A stretch of DNA of 64,000 bases. Source: Jongsikchunia kroppenstedtii DSM 45133 (GTDB lineage Bacteria > Actinomycetota > Actinomycetes > Mycobacteriales > Mycobacteriaceae). Shown here piece after piece: positions 8,404 to 17,292 of this stretch. The translations under genes and the position numbers were made by a program. Where the stretch lies: NCBI RefSeq assembly GCF_000380485.1, contig NZ_AQYG01000034.1, forward strand, positions 1 to 64,000. The letters are read 5' to 3'. How positions within the stretch are numbered: the first letter of the stretch is position 1; each line of letters starts with the position of its first letter. A model generated the notes under the pieces. That model saw nothing but the letters and a program-made list of their open reading frames with translations, made no database searches and was not told the origin of the DNA.

Positions 8404-9549
8404 TCAACGCAGGGCGTTCTCCAGGTCACCGATCAGATCGGTGGAATCCTCGATGCCGACCGACAGCCGCACCAGGTTGTCCGGCACCTCCAACAGCGAG
8501 CCGGCGGTGGACGCGTGCGTCATCGCGGCCGGCAGCTCGATCAACGACTCGATGCCGCCCAGCGATTCGGCGAGAGTGAAAAGCTGTGTGCCCGCGCAGA
8601 ACTGCTCGGCCGCCTCGCGTCCACCGGCCACCAGCACCGACACCATGCCGCCGAACCGCTTCATCTGGCGCGCCGCGGCGTCGTGGCCGGGGTGCCCGTC
8701 GAGGCCCGGATACAGAATCTTCTCGATCTTCGGGTGCGTCGAGAGGAAATCGATGACCTTCTCCGCGTTGTCCGAATGCCGATCCATCCGTACCGCCAGC
8801 GTCTTGATGCCGCGCAGCGTCAGGAACACGTCGAACGGTCCGGGCACGCCGCCGGATCCGTTCTGCAGGAAGGCGATATCGGCATCGAGCTGCTCGTCGT
8901 TGGTCAGCAGCGCACCGCCGACGGTGTCCGAGTGGCCGCCGATGTACTTGGTGGTCGAGTGCAGCACCACATCGGCGCCGAGCGTGATCGGCTGCTGCAG
9001 ATACGGCGAGGCAAAGGTGTTGTCCACCACCAGCTTCACGCCGGCGGCGTGTGCCACCTCGGCGATGGCGGCGATGTCACCGATGTTGAGCAGCGGGTTG
9101 GTCGGCGTCTCGATCCACACCAGCTTGGTGTTCGGCCGGATCGCGTCACGGATCGCGGCCGGGTCCGTCACCGGGGCCACCGAATACTCGATGCCCCACT
9201 GCGAGAACACCTTGTCGATCAGCCGGAAGGTGCCGCCGTAGGCGTCGTTCGGGATCACCAGGTGATCGCCGGGGCGCAACGTCGCGCGCAGCAGCGCATC
9301 GGTCGCCGCCATGCCCGACGAGAAGGCCCGGCCGTAGGCCGCGTTCTCGAGGGCGGCCAGGTTGTCCTCCAAGGCCTTTCGGGTCGGATTGCCGGTGCGC
9401 GCGTACTCGTAGCCGCCACGCAGTCCGCCGACGCCGTCCTGGGCGAAGGTCGAGCTGGCATAGATCGGCACGTTGACCGCGCCGTTCTCCTTGTTCGGCT
9501 CGTAGCCTGCGTGAATAGCGCGCGTCGCGAAGCCCTGGGGGTTATGCAC
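8404..9549 (-). CDS. metB: Cystathionine gamma-synthase / gamma-lyase (PLP enzyme)
   Basis: 381 residues in the Cys/Met metabolism PLP family. The PLP lysine is K201 in LHSTTKYIGGHSD. YEYARTGNPTR (47-57) and SSGMAAT (77-83) are the usual substrate and PLP phosphate motifs. Position next to cbs matches mycobacterial metB. Gamma-synthase and gamma-lyase activities cannot be separated by sequence alone. The start is GTG with AGGAG 5 nt upstream, only 8 bp after the cbs stop, so the two are cotranscribed in a transsulfuration operon. Confidence 0.93.
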   Translation of the reverse strand: MHNPQGFATRAIHAGYEPNKENGAVNVPIYASSTFAQDGVGGLRGGYEYARTGNPTRKALEDNLAALENAAYGRAFSSGMAATDALLRATLRPGDHLVIPNDAYGGTFRLIDKVFSQWGIEYSVAPVTDPAAIRDAIRPNTKLVWIETPTNPLLNIGDIAAIAEVAHAAGVKLVVDNTFASPYLQQPITLGADVVLHSTTKYIGGHSDTVGGALLTNDEQLDADIAFLQNGSGGVPGPFDVFLTLRGIKTLAVRMDRHSDNAEKVIDFLSTHPKIEKILYPGLDGHPGHDAAARQMKRFGGMVSVLVAGGREAAEQFCAGTQLFTLAESLGGIESLIELPAAMTHASTAGSLLEVPDNLVRLSVGIEDSTDLIGDLENALR

Positions 9550-9557
9550 AAATACTC

Positions 9558-10946
9558 CTAGCCTGCGGTGTTGACGAAGTTGAGCAGATCGTGGCGGGTG
9601 ATGACGCCCACCGGCTTGCCGTCGGCGACGACCATCAATGCATCGGACTCGCCGAGTGCCTTGGTGGCGACCGAGATCGGCTCGCCCGCACCGATCAGCG
9701 GGAACGGCGCGCCCATATGCGCCGACACCGGATCGGCCAGGCTGGCCCGGCCCTCGAAGACCGCGCTGAGCAGGTCCCGTTCGGTGACCGCGCCGGCCAC
9801 CTCGCCCGCCATCACCGGCGGCTCGGCGCCGACGACCGGCATCTGCGAAACGCCGTATTCGTTGAGGATCCCGATCGCGTCGCGCAGGGTTTCGGTCGGG
9901 TGCGTGTGCACCAGATCAGGCAGCTCGCCCGACTTGCCGCGCAACACATCGCCGACCAGCTTCTCCTGAGTCTCCTTGCCGGACAACGGGGTCCGCAGGA
10001 AGCCGTACGATGCCATCCACTGGTCGTTGAAGATCTTCGACAGGTAGCCGCGGCCACCGTCGGGCAGCAGAACCACGACGACCGCATCCGGGCCCTCGCG
10101 CTCGGCGACGCGCAGCGCGGCCACCGCGGCCATCCCGCACGAACCACCAACCAGCAGTCCCTCTTCGCGCGCCAGACGGCGCGTCATGTCGAACGAATCA
10201 GCGTCGGAGACGGCGATGATCTCGTCGGGAACCGCCGGGTCGTAGGCGGTCGGCCAGAAGTCCTCGCCGACGCCCTCGACCAGGTACGGCCGTCCGGTGC
10301 CGCCGGAGTACACCGAGCCCTCGGGGTCGGCACCGATGATCTTGACCTTGCCGCCCGAAATCTCCTTGAGGTAGCGGCCGGTGCCGGTGATGGTGCCGCC
10401 GGTGCCCACGCCCGCGACGAAGTGCGTCACCTTGCCCTCGGTGTCGCGCCAGATCTCGGGTCCCGTTGTCTCGTAGTGACTGTCCGGACCACCGGGGTTG
10501 GAGTACTGGTCGGGTTTCCACGCCCCGGGAATCTCCTGCACCAGGCGGTCGGAGACGTTGTAGTACGACTGCGGATCCTCGGGCGCCACCGCGGTCGGGC
10601 ACACCACGACCTCGGCTCCGTAGGCGCGCAACACATTCCGCTTGTCTTCGCTCACCTTGTCGGGACAGACGAAGACACATTTGTAGCCGCGCTGCTGCGC
10701 GACCAGCGCGAGGCCCACGCCGGTGTTACCGGACGTCGGCTCGACGATGGTGCCGCCCGGCTTGAGCGCTCCGGACTTCTCGGCGGCGTCGATCATCTTG
10801 ACCGCGATGCGGTCCTTGGAGCTGCCGCCCGGATTCAAATACTCGATCTTCGCTGCGACGAGTCCCGAGCCGGGAGCCGTCACCGAATTCAGCTTGACCA
10901 GCGGGGTGTCGCCGATGAGGTCGACGACATGATTGGCGATGCGCAT
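9558..10946 (-). CDS. cbs: Cystathionine beta-synthase
   Basis: 462 residues, matching mycobacterial Cbs. It condenses serine with homocysteine to cystathionine. The catalytic domain begins MRIANHVVDLIGDTPLVKL. The PLP lysine is K44 in PGGSSKDR, and TSGNTGVGLA and GTGGTITGTG bind the PLP phosphate and substrate. Two CBS domains occupy about residues 335-462. The start at 10946 was chosen because it aligns with the mycobacterial N-terminus; the frame is open for another 46 codons, but that stretch overlaps the divergent GDSL gene. First gene of the cbs-metB-ilvA operon. Confidence 0.93.
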   Translation of the reverse strand: MRIANHVVDLIGDTPLVKLNSVTAPGSGLVAAKIEYLNPGGSSKDRIAVKMIDAAEKSGALKPGGTIVEPTSGNTGVGLALVAQQRGYKCVFVCPDKVSEDKRNVLRAYGAEVVVCPTAVAPEDPQSYYNVSDRLVQEIPGAWKPDQYSNPGGPDSHYETTGPEIWRDTEGKVTHFVAGVGTGGTITGTGRYLKEISGGKVKIIGADPEGSVYSGGTGRPYLVEGVGEDFWPTAYDPAVPDEIIAVSDADSFDMTRRLAREEGLLVGGSCGMAAVAALRVAEREGPDAVVVVLLPDGGRGYLSKIFNDQWMASYGFLRTPLSGKETQEKLVGDVLRGKSGELPDLVHTHPTETLRDAIGILNEYGVSQMPVVGAEPPVMAGEVAGAVTERDLLSAVFEGRASLADPVSAHMGAPFPLIGAGEPISVATKALGESDALMVVADGKPVGVITRHDLLNFVNTAG

Positions 10947-10979
10947 GCACTCCATCGTCCCAGAAGCACGTAAACCCGC

Positions 10980-10985
10980 TACCGT
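10980..10985 (+). promoter_or_regulatory. Leaderless promoter -10 box (TACCGT) of the GDSL hydrolase gene
   Basis: TACCGT fits TANNNT. Seven bases separate it from the GTG at 10993, placing the expected transcript start at the start codon. No ribosome site is present. Confidence 0.55.
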
Positions 10986-10992
10986 TGGCATC

Positions 10993-11916
10993 GTGCGGAA
11001 GGTTCCAGCGCGTCTGCTCAAGGATGTCGCGACCGCCACGGCCGCGACCGCCGGCAGTGCGGGCGCCGGCTGGGCGGCATACAACTACCTCAACGGTCAG
11101 GCGAAAACCGCACGGACGGTGATCCCCCACCGCACCGACAACGCACCCAATGGCGACGGCATCTACGAGCCCGGCGGAGTCGGCCCCCTGAAGGTCGGCC
11201 GCGACGCGCATCCCGACATCCACCTGATGATCTTCGGCGACTCCACGGCCGCCGGGCTGGGCGTGGACAACGCCGACGAGACACCGGGCGTGCAGCTGGC
11301 CCGTGCGGTCGCCGAGGAGACCGGAAAGCGGGTGCGCCTGAGCACCAAGGCCATCGTCGGCGCCACCTCCAAGGGGCTGTCCGGCCAGGTCGACGCGATG
11401 CTGATCGCCGGCAACAAGCCCGACGTGGCGGTCATTCTCGTCGGCGCCAACGACATCACCGCCGTCAACAATCCGTGGGCATCCGCGCGCCGGCTCGGCG
11501 ACGCGGTCGAGCGACTGCGCGAATCCGGCGCCACCGTCGTCGTCGGCACCACCCCCGACCTCGGCGTGGTCAAGGCCATCCCGCAGCCGCTGCGCAGCGT
11601 CTTGCGGGAGTACGGCAGGCGCCTCGCCCACGCGCAGCGCACCGAGGTGCTGCGCGGCGGCGGCCATCCGGTTCCGCTGGCCGACCTGCTCTCGCACGAG
11701 TTCCTGCAGGCTCCCGACCGGATGTTCTCCTGGGATCACTACCACCCGTCGGCAGCCGGCTATGAGCTCGCTGCCAAGACGCTGCTGCCCGAGGTGCTGG
11801 TCGCCGTCGGCGAATGGGGCACCGGCCCGGTCCCGGAACCGCCCGAGGTGTCCGAGGTCGCCGAGAACAACCGTTGGGTGGTACGGGCCCGTCGTCGACT
11901 TCAGGGCAACGAGTAG
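10993..11916 (+). CDS. SGNH/GDSL-type esterase, membrane-anchored or exported
   Basis: 307 residues from GTG 10993. The catalytic serine is S84 in LMIFGDSTAAGLG (block I). Block III is VGANDIT, and block V supplies D and H in WDHYHPSAAGYE, so the triad is complete. A small-residue-rich hydrophobic stretch (about residues 8-32) may be an uncleaved anchor or signal. It corresponds in place to Rv1075c, next to cbs and the thiolase. Substrate unknown: SGNH enzymes cleave esters of lipids or sugars. Longer starts from 10933 would overlap cbs and lack a ribosome site. Confidence 0.85.
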   Translation: MRKVPARLLKDVATATAATAGSAGAGWAAYNYLNGQAKTARTVIPHRTDNAPNGDGIYEPGGVGPLKVGRDAHPDIHLMIFGDSTAAGLGVDNADETPGVQLARAVAEETGKRVRLSTKAIVGATSKGLSGQVDAMLIAGNKPDVAVILVGANDITAVNNPWASARRLGDAVERLRESGATVVVGTTPDLGVVKAIPQPLRSVLREYGRRLAHAQRTEVLRGGGHPVPLADLLSHEFLQAPDRMFSWDHYHPSAAGYELAAKTLLPEVLVAVGEWGTGPVPEPPEVSEVAENNRWVVRARRRLQGNE

Positions 11917-11967
11917 CGTCAAGCTGCGAAGACTCAACTGATTGTCTGATTCACACAAGGAGTAACC

Positions 11968-13191
11968 ATGGCTGAGGCCGTCATCGTCGCTACCGCACGC
12001 TCGCCTATCGGGCGCGCCGGCAAGGGGTCGCTGAAGGATATGCGTCCCGACGACCTGTCTGTCCAGATGATCGAGGCGGCCCTGGCCAAGGTGCCGGAGC
12101 TCGACCGCAAGGAGATCGAGGACATCCACTGGGGCATCGGTCAGCCGGCCGGCCAGGGCGGTTACAACATCGCCCGCGTGCTGGCGGTCGAGCTGGGCCT
12201 GGACACCGTCCCCGGCGTCACCGTGAACCGCTACTGCTCGTCGTCGCTGCAGACCACTCGGATGGCGCTGCACGCGATCCGCGCCGGCGAGGGCGACGTC
12301 TTCATTTCCGGTGGCGTGGAGAGCGTTTCCAGCTTCGGCATCTCCGGTGGTGCCGATGGCGCGCCGAACTCCAAGAACCCGATCTTCGACGACGCCCTGG
12401 CGCGCACCGAGAAGACCGCCGAGGGCGGCGCCGGCAAGTGGACCGACCCGCGGGAGCAGGGCCTGCTGCCCGACGTCTACATCGCGATGGGCCAGACCGC
12501 CGAGAACGTGGCGACCTACACCGGCATCTCGCGCGAGGATCAGGATCGCTGGGGCGTGCTCAGCCAGAATCGCGCCGAGGCCGCCATCAACGCCGGCTTC
12601 TTCGAGAAGGACATCACCCCGGTCACGTTGACCGACGGCACCGTCGTCAGCAAGGACGACGGCCCGCGCCCGGGCACCACCTACGAGAAGATCTCACAGC
12701 TGAAGCCGGTCTTCCGCCCGGACGGCACCATCACCGCCGGCAATGCGTGCCCGCTGAACGACGGCGCCGCCGCCGTCGTCATCATGAGCGACACCAAGGC
12801 CAAGGAGCTGGGCCTGACCCCGCTGGCGCGCATCGTCGCCACCGCGGCGACCGGCCTGTCGCCGGAGATCATGGGCCTGGGCCCGATCGAGGCCATCCGC
12901 AAGGTGCTCAAGCTCGCCGGCAAGTCGATCAGCGACATCGACCTCGTCGAGATCAACGAGGCCTTCGCGGTGCAGGTGCTGGGTTCGGCCAACGAGCTGG
13001 GCATCGACCACGACAAGCTGAATGTCTCGGGCGGCGCGATCGCGCTGGGCCACCCGTTCGGTATGACCGGCGCCCGCATCACCTCGACGCTGATCAACAA
13101 TCTGCAGACGCATGACAAGCAGTTCGGTATCGAAAGCATGTGTGTCGGCGGCGGCCAGGGCATGGCGATGGTCCTGGAGCGCCTCTCCTGA
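11968..13191 (+). CDS. fadA: Acetyl-CoA C-acyltransferase (thiolase), FadA3-like
   Basis: 407 residues. It cleaves 3-ketoacyl-CoA with CoA in beta-oxidation, or runs in reverse. All three thiolase signatures are present: nucleophile C90 in VNRYCSSSLQT, the NEAFAVQ asparagine motif followed by GGAIALGHPFGMTGAR with its histidine, and the C-terminal proton-donor cysteine in MCVGGGQGMAM. The ATG has an AAGGAG site. It matches mycobacterial fadA3 by position next to the GDSL gene. The gene ends at a perfect 36-bp palindromic terminator. Confidence 0.95.
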   Translation: MAEAVIVATARSPIGRAGKGSLKDMRPDDLSVQMIEAALAKVPELDRKEIEDIHWGIGQPAGQGGYNIARVLAVELGLDTVPGVTVNRYCSSSLQTTRMALHAIRAGEGDVFISGGVESVSSFGISGGADGAPNSKNPIFDDALARTEKTAEGGAGKWTDPREQGLLPDVYIAMGQTAENVATYTGISREDQDRWGVLSQNRAEAAINAGFFEKDITPVTLTDGTVVSKDDGPRPGTTYEKISQLKPVFRPDGTITAGNACPLNDGAAAVVIMSDTKAKELGLTPLARIVATAATGLSPEIMGLGPIEAIRKVLKLAGKSISDIDLVEINEAFAVQVLGSANELGIDHDKLNVSGGAIALGHPFGMTGARITSTLINNLQTHDKQFGIESMCVGGGQGMAMVLERLS

Positions 13192-13206
13192 TCTGAACTC
13201 GGATAC

Positions 13207-13242
13207 GAGAAACGCCCCGGCCGATCGGCCGGGGCGTTTCTC
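13207..13242. terminator. Bidirectional terminator, perfect 36-bp palindrome
   Basis: Arms of 18 bases (GAGAAACGCCCCGGCCGA and its exact complement). The outer GAGAAA/TTTCTC gives a short U-rich run on either strand. It separates convergent fadA and the Bax-inhibitor gene. Confidence 0.9.
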
Positions 13243-13255
13243 GTCGTCTCAGTTG

Positions 13256-14119
13256 CTAATTGTTGCTGTTGAGGTAACTCAGCAGGCGCAGGATCTCGAT
13301 GTACAGCCACACCAGAGTGACGGTCAGGCCGAGCGCGATGCCCCACGCAGCCTTCGACGGAGCGCCGGCGCGGATGAGCCGGTCGGCGGAGTCGAAGTCG
13401 AGCATGAAGCTGAACGCGGCGAGGCCGATGCACACCAGCGAGAAGATGATCGCCAGCGGACCGCCGTCGCGCAGCGGACCGGCACCGCCGGAGAACAGCG
13501 CGATGATCACGTTGCCGACGGCCAGCACCAGCACGCCGATCATCGCGGCGATCATCATGCGGGTGAAACGCGGCGTGACACGGATGGCGCCCGTCTTGTA
13601 GACGACCAGCATTCCGGCGAACACACCGAACGTAGCCAGGATCGCCTGCCCGATGAGGGTCCCGGCAGAGACATCCTTGACCATGAAGTTGGCGATGACG
13701 AACGAGATGGCGCCGACGAAGACGCCCTCGAAGACGGCGTAGCCGAGGACGATCGCGGGATTGTCCTGCTTACGACCGAAGGATGCGACCAGCACCAGCA
13801 CCAGGCCACCGATCATGCCGATCAGCATCAGCGGTGTGGCCAGGCCGACGTTCTGGTGGATGACGCCATAGCTGACCGCCGCCGCCGCGATGAGCACCCC
13901 GAGGGTGATCGCCGTCTTCTGGACGACGTCGTCGATGGTCAGCGCCCGCGTAGCCGCGGGGGCCTGCTGATACTGCTGCGGGGCCTGCTGTTGCTGCTGC
14001 CACATTGCCGCCTGCCCGGCCCCGGCTGCGCCGGCACCGAACCCTGCATAACCACCGGCGGGCTGGTTATCGCGGACAACGCCGCGCATCACCGGGTTGC
14101 TGCTCTCACGCTCACGCAC
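13256..14119 (-). CDS. Bax inhibitor-1 / YccA-family integral membrane protein
   Basis: 287 residues. A glycine- and glutamine-rich cytosolic head (residues 1-60, with WQQQQQ and APQQYQQAP) precedes about seven hydrophobic helices spanning 70-285. The family (Bax1-I) includes pH-sensitive Ca2+ leak channels; the paired acidic residues in the last helices (LDFDSAD) fit the channel sensor region. The bacterial role is not well defined. GTG start. It converges with fadA and stands alone. Confidence 0.88.
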   Translation of the reverse strand: MRERESSNPVMRGVVRDNQPAGGYAGFGAGAAGAGQAAMWQQQQQAPQQYQQAPAATRALTIDDVVQKTAITLGVLIAAAAVSYGVIHQNVGLATPLMLIGMIGGLVLVLVASFGRKQDNPAIVLGYAVFEGVFVGAISFVIANFMVKDVSAGTLIGQAILATFGVFAGMLVVYKTGAIRVTPRFTRMMIAAMIGVLVLAVGNVIIALFSGGAGPLRDGGPLAIIFSLVCIGLAAFSFMLDFDSADRLIRAGAPSKAAWGIALGLTVTLVWLYIEILRLLSYLNSNN

Positions 14120-14215
14120 TGTTCCGGAACCTTTCTCAAAGGACAGTTGTCTGTACCTGTCTGTCGACCAAGTATCTGCCCGTTCAACGAGTGAAGCGCG
14201 GCACTGGTTCCGACT

Positions 14216-14941
14216 TTACCTTTTCTTGACCTTTTCGGCAGCGGCCGCCGCGCGCTGCTGCTCGACCCACTGCGCCGCCTCGGTCGGCGTCGGGTCGCCG
14301 CCGAGCAGGTCGACGACCGGCTGTCCGATGCAGACGGCCTGCAGGACGGAGTTGGCCAGCGCGAAATCGTCGCCCCAGGGCAGATACGGTTTCGCGATCA
14401 TCAGCGCCGCCACCCCGTGTGCCGCCGCCCAGAGCTGCAGCACCAGCGGCAGCACGTCGCCCTTCGGGTAGTAGCCGATCTCCATCGCCTCCGACACCTT
14501 GTCGGCGAACTGGGCGAACGCCGACGACTGCAGCACCATGTCGGTCGTCGACTGCTCATGGCTGATGCTCATCGTCGCCAATCGATAGAGCTCGGGCGTA
14601 CCGACCGCGAACCGGATGTAGGCCATGCCCTGCGCGGCCAGCGCCTCCAGCGGATGCTCCATCCCTGCGGTCGCTTCCGACAGGACGTCGTTCAGCTGCT
14701 CGAAGTATCGCGTGCACACCGCCTCGATCAGCGCGTCCTTGTCGGCGAAGTGCCGATAGATCGACGGTGACGTGACGCCCACCTTGCGGGCGACCGCACG
14801 GATCGACACCGCGTCGGCGTCGCCGTGTTCGAGCAGCAGCTCGGTGGTCGCGTCCAGGATGTCGGACCGCAGCGTCTCACCCGAGCCGCGCGGGCTGCGG
14901 CTGCGCTTCGCGGACTGTCGGGTGGATTCGGTGACGCTCAT
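14216..14941 (-). CDS. TetR-family transcriptional regulator of the MMPL operon
   Basis: 241 residues from ATG 14941, which overlaps the MMPL stop as ATGA, so the two genes are translationally coupled. The TetR N-terminal HTH spans about 25-70 (VSIRAVARKVGVTSPSIYRH). The C-terminal ligand domain resembles the TetR_C_33/WHG type. It is probably the local repressor of the transporter, acting on palindromes upstream of the MMPL gene (17264-17289). Ligand unknown. A longer open frame to 15061 lies inside MMPL coding sequence and was rejected. Confidence 0.88.
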   Translation of the reverse strand: MSVTESTRQSAKRSRSPRGSGETLRSDILDATTELLLEHGDADAVSIRAVARKVGVTSPSIYRHFADKDALIEAVCTRYFEQLNDVLSEATAGMEHPLEALAAQGMAYIRFAVGTPELYRLATMSISHEQSTTDMVLQSSAFAQFADKVSEAMEIGYYPKGDVLPLVLQLWAAAHGVAALMIAKPYLPWGDDFALANSVLQAVCIGQPVVDLLGGDPTPTEAAQWVEQQRAAAAAEKVKKR

Positions 14942-17226
14942 GGGCCGGTGGTCGTCAACTTCTTGTCGGACGCCGCTGCAGCGGACGCGGGATCGGATTC
15001 GGTGGGCTCTTCGCTCAGGCCGATGCGATCGTGCAGGCGGCGCAGCGGCTTCGGTGCCCACCAGTTTGCCCTACCCGCGACCCGCATGAACGCAGGAACG
15101 AGAAGCATCCGGACGAGTGTCGCGTCCATCAACACGGCGATGGTGAGCCCCACCCCGAACATCCGCATGAACGAGACCTGCGAGGCGATCAGGCCGGCGA
15201 ACACGATCGCCATCAGCAGCGCCGCCGCCGTGACGACCCGGCCGGTGCGGGCCAGACCGTACGCGACGGCGTGATCGTTGCCTTCGCGGGTCTTCGGCCC
15301 GGCGAGCCATTCCTCCCGGATCCGCGACATCAGAAACACCTCGTAGTCCATCGACAGCCCGAACGCGACGCAGAACATCAGCGCCGGCATGTTCGCGATG
15401 AGATAGCCGGTCGTGTCCACACCGAAGCCGCCCAGATGGCCGTCCTGGAAGATCCACACCAGGGCGCCGAACGTGGCCGTCAGCGAGAAGACGTTGAGCA
15501 CCAACGCCTTCAGCGGCAGCACCACGCTGCCGGTCAGCAGGAACAGGAGGATGAAGGTGGTGACGGCGATGATCCCGAGCACCAGCGGCAGCCGGTCGAT
15601 GATGCTGTTGACGTTGTCGACATTCTGCTGCGCCAGACCGTTGAACATGGGCGCGACACCGGCCGGCGCCGGCACGTCGTGCAGGGCGTTCAGCTGATCC
15701 TTCCCGCCGGTGGAGAACGGATCCAGAGTCGTTGCCACCGTCAGGAATTCGGACTGCCCACTGCGCGACGTCGGATCGCCGGGAGCGACATCGCGACCGG
15801 CCGCCACCGTCACGTCCGGGCCCGTCACCGATGTCACGCCCGCGATCTGCGACAACCGCTGTTGGTATGCGTGCACGTCATTAGCCCTGCCGCCCGAGGC
15901 GGGCAGAACGATCGTCACCGACGCAGATGCGTTTTGACCGTAGTCGTTTCGCAGGTCATCGCCGACCTGATGCGCGGTCGCCGACGCCGGCAGCACCCGG
16001 TCGTCCGGGTAACCGAACTTGATGCCGATGAACGGTGCGCCCAGGACCAGCAGCAGCGCGATCACCGCGACGCCCACCGGAATCGCATGCCGCAGCACGA
16101 AACTCGTCGTCCGATACCACATCGATTCCTCGGGGCGCTTGATCTTCGGCTCGGGCCGGCCGAGCAGCCGCCGGATCGGGCGTCGCAGGTCAAGGCTGTC
16201 GACACGGTCGCCCAAAAGTGCGAGCACGGCCGGCGTGATGACGATCGCCGCCACTGCTGCCAGCGCCACGACACCCAGGCCCGCGTAGGCGAATGAGCGC
16301 AGGAAGTACATCGGGAACACGGCCATCGCCGCCATCGACAAGCCGACCGTGACCGATGAGAACAGCACGGTGCGGCCGGCGGTCGAGATCGACTTCACCA
16401 GCGCCGCATTGCGATCGAGGCCGTCGGCCACCTCCTCGCGATAGCGGTTGATGATGAGCAGCGAATAGTCGATCGCCAGCGCCAGGCCCATCACCGTCGT
16501 GAGGTTGAGCGCGAATACCGATACGTCGGTGAAGGCGGTGAAACCGCGCAGGATGGCCGCGGTTCCGACGATGGCGAAGGCGCCGGTGATCAGCGGCAGC
16601 AGCGCCGCGACCACCCCGCCGAATACCCAGATCAGCAGGAGGAAGCTGATGGGGATGGCGATCATCTCGGAGATCTGCAGGTCTTTGCTGGTCTGCTCGT
16701 TGACCTGGGAGTAGACCATCGCCTGCCCGCCGACCTTGACCGTGAGATCGCCTGCGCTGGAGGTGAATCGATCATGCAGGCGTTGCGCGTTCTTGGCGGC
16801 ATCCTTGTCGCCGCCGCTGACGTTGGCGACGATCAGCCCCGAATGCCCGTCCCGGCTCTGCAGCGCGGCGGCCGCTCCGGGCGTGTCCCACAGCGACAGG
16901 ATCGGCTGCTGCACAAAGGAATAGCCGCGCAGGCCGGCCGCGATCTGCTGGGCCTTCGCCCGCGCCTGTTCGTCGGCGACGATCGGACTCGCCGCCGAGT
17001 CGGGCTCCGAGAGCTCGATGACGACCGGCAGCCCGCCGCGGCCGAAGGTCTTATCCAGCAGGTCGACCGCCCGCGATGACTGCGACCCCGGGTCGGCGAA
17101 GCCGCCGGCCGCCAGGTGCGAACTCACCTGGGCGCCGAACACGCCGCATAACAGCAGCAGGGCGAACGCTCCGAGCAGCACGCGCTTGGGTGCGGCGATG
17201 ACAGTTCTGGCGATCCGAGCCAACAT
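14938..17226 (-). CDS. MMPL-family (RND superfamily) lipid/drug transporter
   Basis: 762 residues with two MMPL/RND repeats. Each has one helix, a roughly 150-residue outer loop, and a bundle of five helices. The first helix is LLLGAFALLLLCGVFGAQV-like. The signature MGLALAIDYSLLIINRYREE in the first bundle and CVAFGLSMDYEVFLMSRIREE in the second carry the Asp-Tyr pair used for proton relay. It exports lipids or drugs using the proton gradient. At 762 residues it resembles short MmpL11/MmpL13-like proteins rather than the ~960-residue forms. The ATG follows GGAAGAGAG. Confidence 0.92.
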   Translation of the reverse strand: MLARIARTVIAAPKRVLLGAFALLLLCGVFGAQVSSHLAAGGFADPGSQSSRAVDLLDKTFGRGGLPVVIELSEPDSAASPIVADEQARAKAQQIAAGLRGYSFVQQPILSLWDTPGAAAALQSRDGHSGLIVANVSGGDKDAAKNAQRLHDRFTSSAGDLTVKVGGQAMVYSQVNEQTSKDLQISEMIAIPISFLLLIWVFGGVVAALLPLITGAFAIVGTAAILRGFTAFTDVSVFALNLTTVMGLALAIDYSLLIINRYREEVADGLDRNAALVKSISTAGRTVLFSSVTVGLSMAAMAVFPMYFLRSFAYAGLGVVALAAVAAIVITPAVLALLGDRVDSLDLRRPIRRLLGRPEPKIKRPEESMWYRTTSFVLRHAIPVGVAVIALLLVLGAPFIGIKFGYPDDRVLPASATAHQVGDDLRNDYGQNASASVTIVLPASGGRANDVHAYQQRLSQIAGVTSVTGPDVTVAAGRDVAPGDPTSRSGQSEFLTVATTLDPFSTGGKDQLNALHDVPAPAGVAPMFNGLAQQNVDNVNSIIDRLPLVLGIIAVTTFILLFLLTGSVVLPLKALVLNVFSLTATFGALVWIFQDGHLGGFGVDTTGYLIANMPALMFCVAFGLSMDYEVFLMSRIREEWLAGPKTREGNDHAVAYGLARTGRVVTAAALLMAIVFAGLIASQVSFMRMFGVGLTIAVLMDATLVRMLLVPAFMRVAGRANWWAPKPLRRLHDRIGLSEEPTESDPASAAAASDKKLTTTGP

Positions 17227-17263
17227 AGTGCTGCTCTCTTCCGCTGACGGGTGAGCGATCAGC

Positions 17264-17289
17264 GTTAAGTTAACAACGTTACGTTAACG
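17264..17289. promoter_or_regulatory. Two adjacent palindromes, probable TetR operators
   Basis: GTTAAGTTAAC (17264-17274) and CGTTACGTTAACG (17277-17289) are palindromes around a shared GTTAA/TTAAC half-site. They lie 38-63 bp upstream of the MMPL start and just past the end of the MpaB gene, the natural place for the coupled TetR to bind. Confidence 0.6.
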
Positions 17290-17292
17290 GCG

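Noticed and set aside
8092-9561. Long plus-strand open frame of 489 codons opposite metB and ilvA
   Set aside because: Composition is His/Arg-rich shadow coding of a high-GC gene; metB on the other strand has all catalytic motifs.
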